NCBI GenBank assembly: GCA_947499715.1
Contig: CANMPL010000001.1
Coordinates: 248,001-312,000, forward strand
DNA length: 64,000 nt
Origin: an uncultured Paracoccaceae bacterium
GTDB taxonomy: Bacteria > Pseudomonadota > Alphaproteobacteria > Rhodobacterales > Rhodobacteraceae
Direction: 5' to 3'
Below, piece by piece: positions 9,466 through 18,752 of this stretch. Under the pieces are notes generated by a model, which was given only the letters and a program-made list of their open reading frames with translations, did not search any database and had not been told where the DNA came from. A program made the translations under genes and the position numbers. Every line of letters begins with the position of its first letter. Position 1 is the stretch's first letter.

Positions 9466-9493
9466 AAGGGCCGGGTTTTTCTGCCCGGCCCTT
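9466..9493 (-). terminator. GC-rich hairpin after the autotransporter gene
   Basis: Perfect 10-bp inverted repeat (AAGGGCCGGG / CCCGGCCCTT) with an 8-nt loop, 8 nt beyond the autotransporter stop. There is no long T-run after the stem on the minus strand, so intrinsic termination may be weak or Rho-assisted. It separates the autotransporter from tssK. Confidence 0.6.
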
Positions 9494-9501
9494 GAACCTG
9501 A

Positions 9502-12500
9502 TTAGAACTGGAAGCGCGCCTGTGCCGTCACACCCCAGCTATCAAGCCGGTCGCTGACACGGAAGTCGCCACGCACAGAGGCGTTGAATTGCTTGACCGC
9601 ACCAAATTCGCCCGGCTGCAAAATCCGCACATAGTTCAGACCGGCGCTGATTTCGCCATATGCCCCAAGGTTCTCGGAAGAGATCCGCGTGACGTCACCG
9701 TTGTCAGACCGGGTAAAGGTCGACGTCGGATTTTCAGCAAAGTCCTTGTAAAGCGTCAGCGTTCCGAATTGCGTCAGTGCAGAGACGCCATCATCACCGA
9801 CAATCGTGCGGGTCACGGTACCACCTGCAAAGCCGATCTGACTGTCAAAGTCGTCGATCTGCACCACACCGCGACCAACAAAGTTGATCGGGTCGGTTGA
9901 GATCTGGCTGTAAGCAAAACCAACGGTCGGCACAAAGGTCAGACCCGTTTCCTGAATCGGCAACGAATAGGAGACCGCACCAGACAAGGTTTTGCCGTCG
10001 GACGTGAATTTCTCGTCCGTCAGACCAAGTGACGCGCCGCCGGTCGCTTCGACGTTGGTGGCGGTGTAGTCGGTCTTTTCGATCCGGTACTGCAGATCAA
10101 CGGCCAGACGATCCCGCACCGCGGCAACGTAAACGCCACCATAGGCTTGGGTAAAGTCAACGTCAGTCACCGATGTCTGGATGTCAGACAGACCCGTGTC
10201 AGAGCTGGTATCGGGGGCAAAGATCGGCTGATTAGATTTACCGATGTTCACACCACCGATGGCACCAAATGCGACGTCCCAACCATTGTAGAAGCCGTTA
10301 AAGCAGGCATAGTCCCCGCCCAGCTGCACACCGTAGTAGTCAGCCGAGATGCTGCTGTCGAAAGGTTCTGTCGTGCCATTGACCTGGTCGATTTCACCTG
10401 TTGCATCAGCCGAACCGCCAATGCCGCGTGCCCAAAGGCCTGCACCACATGGATCTTCGTCTTCAAATGCCAGACCGCTGACGAAGGGGCTGGAAGGACG
10501 GTTGATCACCGAACCGATCAGCGACTGCGCCAGAACGATTGTGCCGGCGATGGACGAGATACCTTGGTCAAGCGCATCAAAGACCACCAGATCGCCTGCG
10601 CTGTTCTGGGTCAGGCCGTAGACGATGATACCATCGGTCAGCGACAGATCAGACGCGTCCGGCAGGCCATTTGCAATTGCGTTGATCGTGTCCTGACCCG
10701 TCGCCGCATCCAGCACGACGACATCTTCGTCCTGCTCTCCGCCTGCGCCAAGCACGTTAAAGTTCAGAACCACATCACCCGTCACAAAGGCCCCGGGGGA
10801 CATGACAATCGTATCAGCCGTCCCCGTGGTGCCGCTCAGGTCGATATCAAGGTCAAAGGTCTGCGCACCAAGGTCGCCGCCGATATTCACCCGGTCAGAC
10901 GTCGCGCTGTTGCTCGCAAGGTTCACACGACCGCCACCGGTCAGACCATCTGCAAAGCTGAGCGTGCCTGTTCCGATGATGACGCCACTGTTAGAGAACG
11001 CGCCTTCGACCATGCTGCCATCCGCGAATGTCGCGTTGCCTGTGTTGGTCCCAAGGCCCGAGGTGCGCAGTGTTGCACCGGCGCCCAGCGTCAGATCGCC
11101 ATTGCTGGTCAGATTCCCGGCCTGCAGTGTCGCACCGTCGTTCACAGTCAGAACCGTGTCGCCATCCGTGGTGATATCACCGCTGACAGAGAACAGATCA
11201 CCATCGACGACAAGCTGCCCAAGACCGCTGAGCGCAAGATCAGCAGGGCCAGCGCCGTCCGTCAGGATCCGTGTCGTGCCAGCCGAAGAGATCAGCGTTT
11301 GCGAAGTCACATCGCCTTCCAGCGTTGCATCTGTCAGATCGACAGTCGCACCGGCGGCAAAGCTCATGTTACCGGCAAGCGTGCCATCGTTGATGGTCAG
11401 CGTGCTTGGCGCGCCAAAGTCGGCGTCACCGGTTGAGGCAAGCACAAAGCCATTCTCGATCGTGATTGTGCCAAGGTTCGAAATATAGCCCGCTTCGATG
11501 TTACGGTCGTCAAGTTCAAGCACACCTGTTCGAGTGTTTTCAAAAATCCCGATCCGCGAGGTCGGTCCGCTCAGTGTATAGGCCCGGTCGTTGCTGATTG
11601 TCTTGGCACGCGCGTCGCCCGGATCCGTGTTGATGGTGCCCGTGTTGGTCAGCGTGCCGGTCACATCGCCGAAGTAGTCAACCAAACCACGATTGATCAA
11701 GTTGCCGTCGATGCTGCCATCAAGCCGGACATAGCCGGCCTCAAGATTGCGCACAAAGCCGGTAATCTCTTGACCGGAGTTGATGAAGAAATCGCCGGAA
11801 CGGTTGATCATGTTTGTCGTGATGTCTGCGTTCAGGTTCACAACACCACCGTTGTTGACAATGCTATTTCCAACCGAGCCGCCGTTTAGGTTCAATTCTC
11901 CGCCAGTCAGATTTGAGGTCCCATTGATGGAACCTGCGTCATGATCCACCGTGCCGGTGCCGCCGACCACAAGGCCGTTGGTCATAGATCCGTTGTTCGT
12001 CAACGTGCCGCCATTTACGGTCACAAGACCGCCAAGTTCACCGTTGTTAGTTGTTGTGCCGCTGATTTGGGTCAACTTGCCATTCAATTGCCCTGCCGCA
12101 CCGATAGCAACGCTTGCTCCAACGTTGCGGATATCAGCTATGACGCTTGCGTTGACATTCAGGTCGCCTGAAACTGAGCGCACCTCTTCAGTGAAAGTAC
12201 CGCCGTTCATATCAAGCTGACCGGTACCCGTGAGGGTGGTCGCACCATTGACGCGCGAATTGGCGCCTGTGCTGACAAGGTTGTCAGAGATCGCGAGATC
12301 ACCAAACAGCTTACCATTTAGCTGCAACGTCCCACCACTATTGGTGAAGTCACCAAAAACTGAACGGGCCGTGCCGATCGTGAGCGCAATCCCGTTATTG
12401 CGAATATCCGCGTAAGTGTCAGCGGCAATGGTCAGGCTGCCAGCATTTGCGACGATACCGCCGTCAAAGCGGCCACCGTTTGCGATGAGTGTGCCACCTG

Positions 12501-15500
12501 TCAAAAGCGTTGTTTGGCCCAGCGTGTTCGCGCCGGAATTCTGGCTCCAGCTGTTGCCGCGGACTTTCAGGGTGTCTGTCACGACGCCGTTGTTGTTCGC
12601 CACGCCACCGTTGTGGGTCACGCCGCCGATCCAGCGCGCGCCTGCGTCAATTGTCAGGGTGCTGGCATTTGTAAGCGTCCCGGTCGTGTTGCCGGCAACA
12701 GTCAGCGTTCCTGCGTTGTTGCGTGTCGCGCCGTCGATCCGGCCGCCATCAGCAACGACGTCACCACCGTTGTTGGTCAGGTCCAGATTGACCCGGCCCT
12801 CGGCGTTGTATGTGCCCCCAGAAACAGTGACGCTATCCGTCACAAGACCTTCCTGTGTGGTTGTGCCGGAAAGGCTGTTCACACTGCCGTTCACTTGACC
12901 TGCACCATTGATGTTCAAGGTGCCACCTGCGTTTGTCAGAGTCGCGACGGTGATTTCACCATCGATGTCAGTCTGACCAGCGTTCGTGCGCAACTGCCCC
13001 GCAAAAGTGCCGCCTGACGCTGCAATGTTCCCACCTGCGTTGATCACATCAGCATTCAGCATCCCACCGGTTGGTGTGAATGTGCCGCCTGCGTTCACGG
13101 TGACCTTTTCTGTAATCGTGCCACTGCTGCTGACGTTGCCACCGCTGATTTTCACGGTGCCATCCAGCGTGCCTTGGTTATTAATTGTGCCGCTGGTATT
13201 CACGACAGCGCCCGTCAGGGTTTGGCTGCCCTGCACAGTGACTGCCGCGCCAACATTGGTCAGGGCCGCGGTCGTATCGCCATCGACGATGATCGTGCCA
13301 CCTTGCCCGCGCAAACCGCCCGAGAATGCGGTGCCGCCCGCATTCAGCTGACCACCCAAGACAGTAGTTTGGCCCAGAATTTCGCCGCTGTTGGCATCCA
13401 TGTTGCCCGCGTTCAGGCGCACGGTGCTGTTCATGTCACCTGCGTTGGTGACGGAACCGCCAGTAATGACCAATGCACCCGTCAGCGTGCCAAGGTTGTT
13501 CATGTCGCCGCCGATGTTATCGACTTTGCCGGTCAGCGTTTCGCCATTTTGGATCGTCAAAAGCCCTGCCGTATTGCGCACGTCAACCGTGGTCGCGCCA
13601 GCGATATTCAGCGCACCACCCTGGTTCAGGATCTCTTGGTTGAACGTGCCGCCCTTGGCGTTCACGACACCGCCGTCAAGTATGAGCTTGCCCTGAAGCG
13701 TGCTGCCAGATTCCGCATCCAGCACGCCCGATCCATCCACCGTCACATTGCCGATGATGTCGCCGTTGTTGGTGAAGACATCTGCAATTGCGTCTGTGTC
13801 ATCGCCCGACAGCATCAGGGTGCCCATCAGAGTCCCATCATTGATGGTGGCACCCTTGTTGCTGACGTAATTGTGGGTCCAAGTTGTCGCAGCATCAATG
13901 TTGACGGTCCCGCCTTCATTGGTGACGGCAGTCGTTGTGGCCGGGACGTTGAAAAACACGTTGCCGCTATTGTTGACGATACCACCCGTAAAGGTGCCAC
14001 CGTTGTCGTTGACCGTGCCGCCGTTGTTTGTCACCAACCCGGCAACTTCACCGTTCAATTCATTATTCAACACACCAGAGCCTGAGACCGCGACCGTGTC
14101 GTCGATCAGACCTGTCGCAAGCACATTGATGTCGCCACCTGACAAGGTCACCGGACCCGCAATGGTGCCGATGACATTGGTGTCACCATCCGTGCTGCCA
14201 TAAGCGCCCGTCAAGGTGAACGTGTCGGTTATAGTGACCGTACCGCCTGCATTGGTGACGGGTGCGGTTGTATCGGCCAACAGATCAACCGTGCCCGATT
14301 GGTTCAGGATACCGGTGGTAAAGCCACCACCCAGCAGATTGATGTCGCCACCTTGATTGGTAACAAGACCTGTGGCGGTGCCTCCATTCGCATTAAAAAT
14401 ACCACCACCATTCACAAGGGCTGTGCCCGTGAGAGTGTTGTTGTTGTCGAACGTCCCACCATTCACCGTGACAGTACCAATGATTTCACCGTCGTTGGTG
14501 GTTGTACCATCTTCGTTGATCACGCCACCCGTCAGAACTCCTGTGCCGGTGATATTCAGAGTTCCCGCGGTCATATCGTCGCCGTTGGTCACGGTCGCGC
14601 TGGCAGCGCCGTCAACTGTGGTGGTGCCGGCTTTGTTCAAGACACCTGCGGTGACGGTACCACCGCTAAGTGTAATCTTGCTTTCGACAGCATTGGTCGA
14701 AACAGTGCCTGTGATTGTGCCACCTTCGACCACAAGCATGCCCATACCAGTGACGTCGATCGCGCCTGTCACGTCGCCATCATTGGTAAAGACGCCGCCC
14801 CCTACATCAGCCGTTCCGACGTAGATACCGTTGTTGTTTACTGCGCCTGCGGTTTGGGTGATGTCGCCCGTCAAGGTATTGCCACCGACGATCAGCAACT
14901 CACCGCCATTGACGTTCACATCAACTTCGCGGTCTGCATCAGTGATGGGATCAGAGCCGTGACGTACCCGTACAAGTCCCGTGGTGATATCAATCTGCCC
15001 GGTGCCGCCACCTTCCGAAAAAGTGCCGCCCCGCAAGACCAGCTCTCCGCCGTCAACAGTGACCACGTCCTGGATCTCGCCTTCCAACGCAAGGAATAGG
15101 CCACCATTCACTTCAACCTCACCACCCCAGTCCCCACGGTTGGTCAGCTGGCCACCTTGCAGGTCGAGTGTGCTGACGGCGTCGGTATTATCGCCCGTAA
15201 GCTGCAAAGTGCCATCACCAGAACTATTGATCGTAAAGGTACGGTCGTCTTTGCCAGCCGAAGAGAGGTTAGTGGAGATCTGTGCAATGTCGTCAACGTT
15301 CGTCACGTCGATGGACATTCCTGCAGGAATTGCATTCCCGACCTTGCCCTTTGCAACAATCTCGGGATTTACGGCGCCATCGGCGGGGCGGATCACATAG
15401 CCAGTTACGTCAAAGGTGATCGAGCGTGGGCGCACAGGCACTTCGACATCGACCGTGACACCGGTCGCGCCAAAAATAACGTCATCACCGCGGTTGTTTT

Positions 15501-15750
15501 CGAAAGAAAGCTCGGACCCCGTGCCATCATCATCGTCATTCCAGTTTTCGGTCGACGTGTTCCATACACCACCGTCTACAGTGCCGATTACACCGCCAGG
15601 CGTTTCATTGTCGTAGTAGATCGTATCGGCAGCAGCCGCGCTTGGCAGCGAACCTGCCAGAAACGCTGTTGTTAGGACCAATGCCGAAGAACCCAGCAAA
15701 CGTGCTTTGACGGGCGAACGGGAGGGCTGAAATGAAAACAGGGCACGCAT
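9502..15750 (-). CDS. Giant autotransporter (type Va secretion) with repetitive beta-helix passenger
   Basis: Self-secreting surface protein of about 2082 residues. It has a long signal peptide with an n-region (KARLLGSSALVLTTAF) and probable cleavage after PSAAAA, near residue 41. The passenger (about 50-1750) is built of imperfect repeats rich in Gly, Asn and Thr, with recurring VNGGT, TNNGG and TNAGGTL units, as expected for a right-handed beta-helix. The last ~290 residues form an autotransporter beta-barrel (WARGIGG, YYGVQLGGDYA, final residue Phe in ARFQF). The only obvious cysteines are in the barrel (DPCGAGLW, DYACFN). An AGGA-like ribosome-binding site precedes ATG 15750; a GTG three bases upstream is also possible. 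The role is probably adhesion or autoaggregation (inference). It lies between vgrG and tssK in the T6SS locus, same strand. Confidence 0.9.
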   Translation of the reverse strand: MRALFSFQPSRSPVKARLLGSSALVLTTAFLAGSLPSAAAADTIYYDNETPGGVIGTVDGGVWNTSTENWNDDDDGTGSELSFENNRGDDVIFGATGVTVDVEVPVRPRSITFDVTGYVIRPADGAVNPEIVAKGKVGNAIPAGMSIDVTNVDDIAQISTNLSSAGKDDRTFTINSSGDGTLQLTGDNTDAVSTLDLQGGQLTNRGDWGGEVEVNGGLFLALEGEIQDVVTVDGGELVLRGGTFSEGGGTGQIDITTGLVRVRHGSDPITDADREVDVNVNGGELLIVGGNTLTGDITQTAGAVNNNGIYVGTADVGGGVFTNDGDVTGAIDVTGMGMLVVEGGTITGTVSTNAVESKITLSGGTVTAGVLNKAGTTTVDGAASATVTNGDDMTAGTLNITGTGVLTGGVINEDGTTTNDGEIIGTVTVNGGTFDNNNTLTGTALVNGGGIFNANGGTATGLVTNQGGDINLLGGGFTTGILNQSGTVDLLADTTAPVTNAGGTVTITDTFTLTGAYGSTDGDTNVIGTIAGPVTLSGGDINVLATGLIDDTVAVSGSGVLNNELNGEVAGLVTNNGGTVNDNGGTFTGGIVNNSGNVFFNVPATTTAVTNEGGTVNIDAATTWTHNYVSNKGATINDGTLMGTLMLSGDDTDAIADVFTNNGDIIGNVTVDGSGVLDAESGSTLQGKLILDGGVVNAKGGTFNQEILNQGGALNIAGATTVDVRNTAGLLTIQNGETLTGKVDNIGGDMNNLGTLTGALVITGGSVTNAGDMNSTVRLNAGNMDANSGEILGQTTVLGGQLNAGGTAFSGGLRGQGGTIIVDGDTTAALTNVGAAVTVQGSQTLTGAVVNTSGTINNQGTLDGTVKISGGNVSSSGTITEKVTVNAGGTFTPTGGMLNADVINAGGNIAASGGTFAGQLRTNAGQTDIDGEITVATLTNAGGTLNINGAGQVNGSVNSLSGTTTQEGLVTDSVTVSGGTYNAEGRVNLDLTNNGGDVVADGGRIDGATRNNAGTLTVAGNTTGTLTNASTLTIDAGARWIGGVTHNGGVANNNGVVTDTLKVRGNSWSQNSGANTLGQTTLLTGGTLIANGGRFDGGIVANAGSLTIAADTYADIRNNGIALTIGTARSVFGDFTNSGGTLQLNGKLFGDLAISDNLVSTGANSRVNGATTLTGTGQLDMNGGTFTEEVRSVSGDLNVNASVIADIRNVGASVAIGAAGQLNGKLTQISGTTTNNGELGGLVTVNGGTLTNNGSMTNGLVVGGTGTVDHDAGSINGTSNLTGGELNLNGGSVGNSIVNNGGVVNLNADITTNMINRSGDFFINSGQEITGFVRNLEAGYVRLDGSIDGNLINRGLVDYFGDVTGTLTNTGTINTDPGDARAKTISNDRAYTLSGPTSRIGIFENTRTGVLELDDRNIEAGYISNLGTITIENGFVLASTGDADFGAPSTLTINDGTLAGNMSFAAGATVDLTDATLEGDVTSQTLISSAGTTRILTDGAGPADLALSGLGQLVVDGDLFSVSGDITTDGDTVLTVNDGATLQAGNLTSNGDLTLGAGATLRTSGLGTNTGNATFADGSMVEGAFSNSGVIIGTGTLSFADGLTGGGRVNLASNSATSDRVNIGGDLGAQTFDLDIDLSGTTGTADTIVMSPGAFVTGDVVLNFNVLGAGGEQDEDVVVLDAATGQDTINAIANGLPDASDLSLTDGIIVYGLTQNSAGDLVVFDALDQGISSIAGTIVLAQSLIGSVINRPSSPFVSGLAFEDEDPCGAGLWARGIGGSADATGEIDQVNGTTEPFDSSISADYYGVQLGGDYACFNGFYNGWDVAFGAIGGVNIGKSNQPIFAPDTSSDTGLSDIQTSVTDVDFTQAYGGVYVAAVRDRLAVDLQYRIEKTDYTATNVEATGGASLGLTDEKFTSDGKTLSGAVSYSLPIQETGLTFVPTVGFAYSQISTDPINFVGRGVVQIDDFDSQIGFAGGTVTRTIVGDDGVSALTQFGTLTLYKDFAENPTSTFTRSDNGDVTRISSENLGAYGEISAGLNYVRILQPGEFGAVKQFNASVRGDFRVSDRLDSWGVTAQARFQF

Positions 15751-15880
15751 CACGCAAATCCTTTGGTAAAATAACCGTTAACGCGAACCGAACCACGGTA
15801 AAGCGCTGCAATCAACAGGAAACATTGGTTAATGGCGCTTTGACTTCAGGGTGTTGTCGTCAACGCAACGCGAAATTTAC

Positions 15881-16108
15881 CTACACCTCAAAGGCGATTA
15901 ACCTGAGAATCGCTTTCGTCATTGGGACATACGCCCCGTTTGCAACGACGCATAAGTTTTGTAGCGCGACGGGCATCTGCCCCAACAATCCCGGCTCATA
16001 GGGCAATTTGTTGATGAAGCGACGCAGTCGAACCGGCAGGCGCGCACCTGATTCCAACTGCAAAACCTCGCTTTGGGTCATGTGCTGCAATGCCATCCCA
16101 CGCGCCAT
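15881..16108 (-). CDS. Small hypothetical ORF downstream of vgrG (75 codons)
   Basis: Open frame starting 2 nt after the vgrG stop, with the predicted start MARGMALQHMTQSEV. I do not recognise the protein. It has a mixed charged N-terminal half (LPVRLRRFINKLPYEPG) and a hydrophobic C-terminal half (VPMTKAILRLIAFEV) with no clear signal peptide. There is no good ribosome-binding site, so coupling to vgrG would be needed. Its place right after vgrG is where cargo or adaptor genes often sit, so it could be a tiny accessory protein or an eroded one. The rest of the 15,751-16,110 gap shows only AT-richer DNA that should hold the autotransporter promoter. Confidence 0.35.
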   Translation of the reverse strand: MARGMALQHMTQSEVLQLESGARLPVRLRRFINKLPYEPGLLGQMPVALQNLCVVANGAYVPMTKAILRLIAFEV

Positions 16109-16110
16109 TT

Positions 16111-18144
16111 TCAGTTAATCTTGACCATTTTGCCAAGCACTTCGACCAAGGCGCTCGCGTTCAATCCGATCTTGGTGCCATTGACCTGAATGTCGCCGCT
16201 GGATGTCATCTCGATCCGGCTTTTGCCCACGGTGATCGCGATCTTGTCGCCCGCAGTGATGTTAATGGTCTTGCCCGCCCGCAATTCATAATCGTCACCC
16301 ACGACCGAAGTTTTGTTGCGGCGAACGTTTTCGGCGTGATTTTCGCCAATGGTCTGGGTTTTGTTGGTGTCCACCGAAAGGTTCAGCGCCCCTTCACCGG
16401 GGTTGCTTCCGGCCTTGCCGAAGGTCTCGGGCAGATCCGGCAGCCCTTCTGGCGCCTTTGACGCGCCCGCCGGGGTAACCGTGTTCTTGTTGGCGGGCCC
16501 CACGCGAATATCCATATTGCCGTCGACAACCTGCAACATGTTGTTGCCAACCTCGCTGGCCTTATCGTGGCCTACGCTTTCGACCTTGTTGACGTTGACC
16601 CGCTCTGACTGGTTGTTTTCAACCTTGGCGTTCCGGTCCTTTGAGGCGTGGACATAGATTTCTTCCGCGCCGGTTTTGTCTTCGAACCGAAGCTCGTTAA
16701 ATCCCTTACCCTGATGGGTCTTCGTCTTGAACGTGCTGCGGGTTTTGTGATCTGGCAAGTCGTAGGGCACGTCGTTTTTGCCGTTGTAGACACAGCCGGT
16801 CACAAGCGGTTTGTCAGGGTCCCCTTCAAGGAATTCGACCACCACCTCCATGCCGACGCGCGGCACGATCATCCCGCCAAAACCGCTGCCAGCCCAGTTC
16901 TGGCTTACCCGGCAGCGCATGGAATTGGCCCCGGCGAGGTCCCAATGGAATGTCACGATGATGCGGCCGAAATCGTCGCAATCAATCTCTCCCTCACCCG
17001 TGACGACAGCCGTTTGCGGGCCGTGAACCAAGGCCAAGGGTGTCTTGCGCGCGGCAGCATAGGGTTCGTCAACCGGCACAAAGCTGTAGTGCGCCTTGAA
17101 AATCAGCCCGGTCTCTGCATCGCCGGAGGCATAGGACTGATCGGCAAAAAAGTGCGTCGCCGACAAACAAAGATAGCTGTCGTCCACGACCTGACCCGCG
17201 GCTTGCCCGGTGAGCGTGATCTTCATACCCGCGCCCAAACTGACGCAATCACCCTCTGCGGTGTGGCGATGATCCTTGCCGCGCTCTTGCGCGACACGCG
17301 TGGCGATCAGATCCTTGCCGTCCGCCTCCGATGTATAATCGCCAGGATAGTCGAACGCCTCTATCGCGCCTTCGGAATAAGTTGCGTCGCCCGTGCGCTC
17401 CACGTCCATTTTCGCGGTCGGTGACTTGAAATTGAAATCCTTAAGCATGACCGCCCCGGTGGTCATATGCCGCGCCTTTTGCCACTGCCAAAAATGTTCT
17501 TCATCAGCGTCGTGGCTGGCGGTGACATCCAGAAACGGGCGGTTCTTGCCGGGTGCATCGTCAAAGCGGTCGACGGCATCTGTGATGACCATCGTGTGCG
17601 ATCCCATGGCATGTTTGAAGTGAAACGAAAGGCCGAAACGTTCCATCATGCGGCGGGCAAATGCCAGATCGCTTTCGCGGTACTGCACGGTATATTCAAG
17701 GTCGGGGTAGCTTTTGGTCAGGCGCATCTCGACCGCTGGATCGCCAAGGCCGGCATAGGCGTTGAAAAGCTCTTCCAGGATCCCGACAACCGATTTGTTG
17801 TGAAAAATCCGCTGGTTCCGGCGCTGTTCAAGCAAGGCAAACCACGGGCGCAGCGTCAGGCGAAAGACTGCGCGATCATCCGTTTCGCCAACCCAGCGCC
17901 CGGCAGTGACGATCCCGTCAAAATAGCGGTCGCCGTGATCCTTTGTGGTGATCGCAACGGTGGCGTGGGTGCCAAGAAGGCTATCAAGTTTCGCGTCCGT
18001 ATCGGCACATTGTGCCTCGACCTCGTATTCAAACAGGTCATCGACGTGGTCGGTGCCGTTGAACTGCCGCAGTTGCAGCGCATCGCGGCCCAGCGCCGTT
18101 ATCACCTGTGCGGCCCGCATCACTTGAGAGGTCTTCGCTACCAT
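16111..18144 (-). CDS. vgrG: T6SS spike protein VgrG
   Basis: Trimeric spike at the tip of the T6SS tube. The protein has 677 residues, with a gp27-like N-terminal region (VDDLFEYEVEAQ, LLGTHATVAI, LTLRPWFALL), then a gp5 OB-fold region (VVEFLEGDPDKPLVTGCVYN, GMIVPRVGMEVVV), then the gp5 C-terminal beta-prism repeats (NVRRNKTSVVGDDYELRAGK, INITAGDKIAITVG), ending at GKMVKIN. No extra effector domain follows, so cargo is expected to ride on a PAAR protein or an adaptor rather than on an evolved VgrG. The ATG at 18144 is 25 nt after the DUF4150 gene, suggesting co-transcription. Confidence 0.95.
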   Translation of the reverse strand: MVAKTSQVMRAAQVITALGRDALQLRQFNGTDHVDDLFEYEVEAQCADTDAKLDSLLGTHATVAITTKDHGDRYFDGIVTAGRWVGETDDRAVFRLTLRPWFALLEQRRNQRIFHNKSVVGILEELFNAYAGLGDPAVEMRLTKSYPDLEYTVQYRESDLAFARRMMERFGLSFHFKHAMGSHTMVITDAVDRFDDAPGKNRPFLDVTASHDADEEHFWQWQKARHMTTGAVMLKDFNFKSPTAKMDVERTGDATYSEGAIEAFDYPGDYTSEADGKDLIATRVAQERGKDHRHTAEGDCVSLGAGMKITLTGQAAGQVVDDSYLCLSATHFFADQSYASGDAETGLIFKAHYSFVPVDEPYAAARKTPLALVHGPQTAVVTGEGEIDCDDFGRIIVTFHWDLAGANSMRCRVSQNWAGSGFGGMIVPRVGMEVVVEFLEGDPDKPLVTGCVYNGKNDVPYDLPDHKTRSTFKTKTHQGKGFNELRFEDKTGAEEIYVHASKDRNAKVENNQSERVNVNKVESVGHDKASEVGNNMLQVVDGNMDIRVGPANKNTVTPAGASKAPEGLPDLPETFGKAGSNPGEGALNLSVDTNKTQTIGENHAENVRRNKTSVVGDDYELRAGKTINITAGDKIAITVGKSRIEMTSSGDIQVNGTKIGLNASALVEVLGKMVKIN

Positions 18145-18169
18145 GGTCCTGATCCTGAAAATCGTTAAA

Positions 18170-18589
18170 TCAAATGCACGTCTGGCGGGGGTCCATAAAC
18201 AGAAGCCGCCCGATCGTGTTGCCGGGGCCGTGCGGCCCGGCGCAGTTCATTTCATAAAGGTGGTTGTTGCGGATCAATTCCCGCCCGCCGACCATCACCG
18301 TCACATCGTTTGACATCGGACGGCACCAGCCACGGTTCACGTTGGATTTAATGCCGCCAAGGTTGCCCGGCTCGTCGCCCATCACCTTGTTGGTGCGCGA
18401 CGCCATGTTGAACGCCTCTTGATTGGTGATCTTCACGTCCGGCACCGTCTGCGTCGCCCAATCCAACCGCGACACGATCATGTAAGGGATTGGTACCACC
18501 GCAGAGCCTACGGGCGTTTTGCAGACATCTGGTGCCATGCATATGATGGTCGCGTTAGCACCTTGTTTGCGGGCGGCAGAGTTGAGCAT
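18170..18589 (-). CDS. PAAR-like protein (DUF4150), T6SS spike tip
   Basis: Protein of 139 residues with the DUF4150 pattern: CKTPVGSAVVPIPYMIV near the N-terminus, GIKSNVNRGWCRPMSNDVTV in the middle, and a short Gly/Cys-containing C-terminus (NCAGPHGPGNT). DUF4150 proteins cap VgrG in place of classical PAAR proteins and often carry or recruit a toxin; here only the tip domain is present. The start at ATG 18589 gives the family N-terminus. A longer frame to 18,715 is open but looks non-coding. It is the first gene of the minus-strand T6SS run and is divergent from copA. Confidence 0.85.
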   Translation of the reverse strand: MLNSAARKQGANATIICMAPDVCKTPVGSAVVPIPYMIVSRLDWATQTVPDVKITNQEAFNMASRTNKVMGDEPGNLGGIKSNVNRGWCRPMSNDVTVMVGGRELIRNNHLYEMNCAGPHGPGNTIGRLLFMDPRQTCI

Positions 18590-18694
18590 TTGGGGTCCAG
18601 TCGTATTGCGTTTGTTGCATCCACAATAATCGCTGACGGCCCTGTCCGGGGCTTGCCGTATCCAAAACGATGCCCCGCGAATCCCTGTCAGGCC

Positions 18695-18725
18695 TTGACC
18701 ACAACGCCCGACCACCCCTTATAGG
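18695..18725 (+). promoter_or_regulatory. Candidate copA promoter with long spacer
   Basis: TTGACC (18695-18700) and TATAGG (18720-18725) are separated by 19 bp, 27 nt before the copA start. A 19-bp spacer is typical of promoters activated by MerR-family copper regulators (CueR/HmrR). The dyad those regulators bind is not obvious, so this is only a candidate. Confidence 0.3.
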
Positions 18726-18752
18726 TAGGCGCGCATTGGGAATACGCTTGCC

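Noticed and set aside
10147-15675. Many long plus-strand open frames opposite the autotransporter
   Set aside because: They mirror the repetitive GC-rich passenger; the minus frame has a signal peptide, beta-helix repeats and barrel.
9502-15750. Possible CRISPR or DNA tandem repeat array
   Set aside because: Repeats are irregular at DNA level, have no constant spacer length and lie inside one coding frame.
18590-18752. CueR/HmrR operator upstream of copA
   Set aside because: The 19-bp spacer fits, but the dyad sequence expected for copper-responsive MerR regulators is not visible; kept only as a low-confidence promoter.
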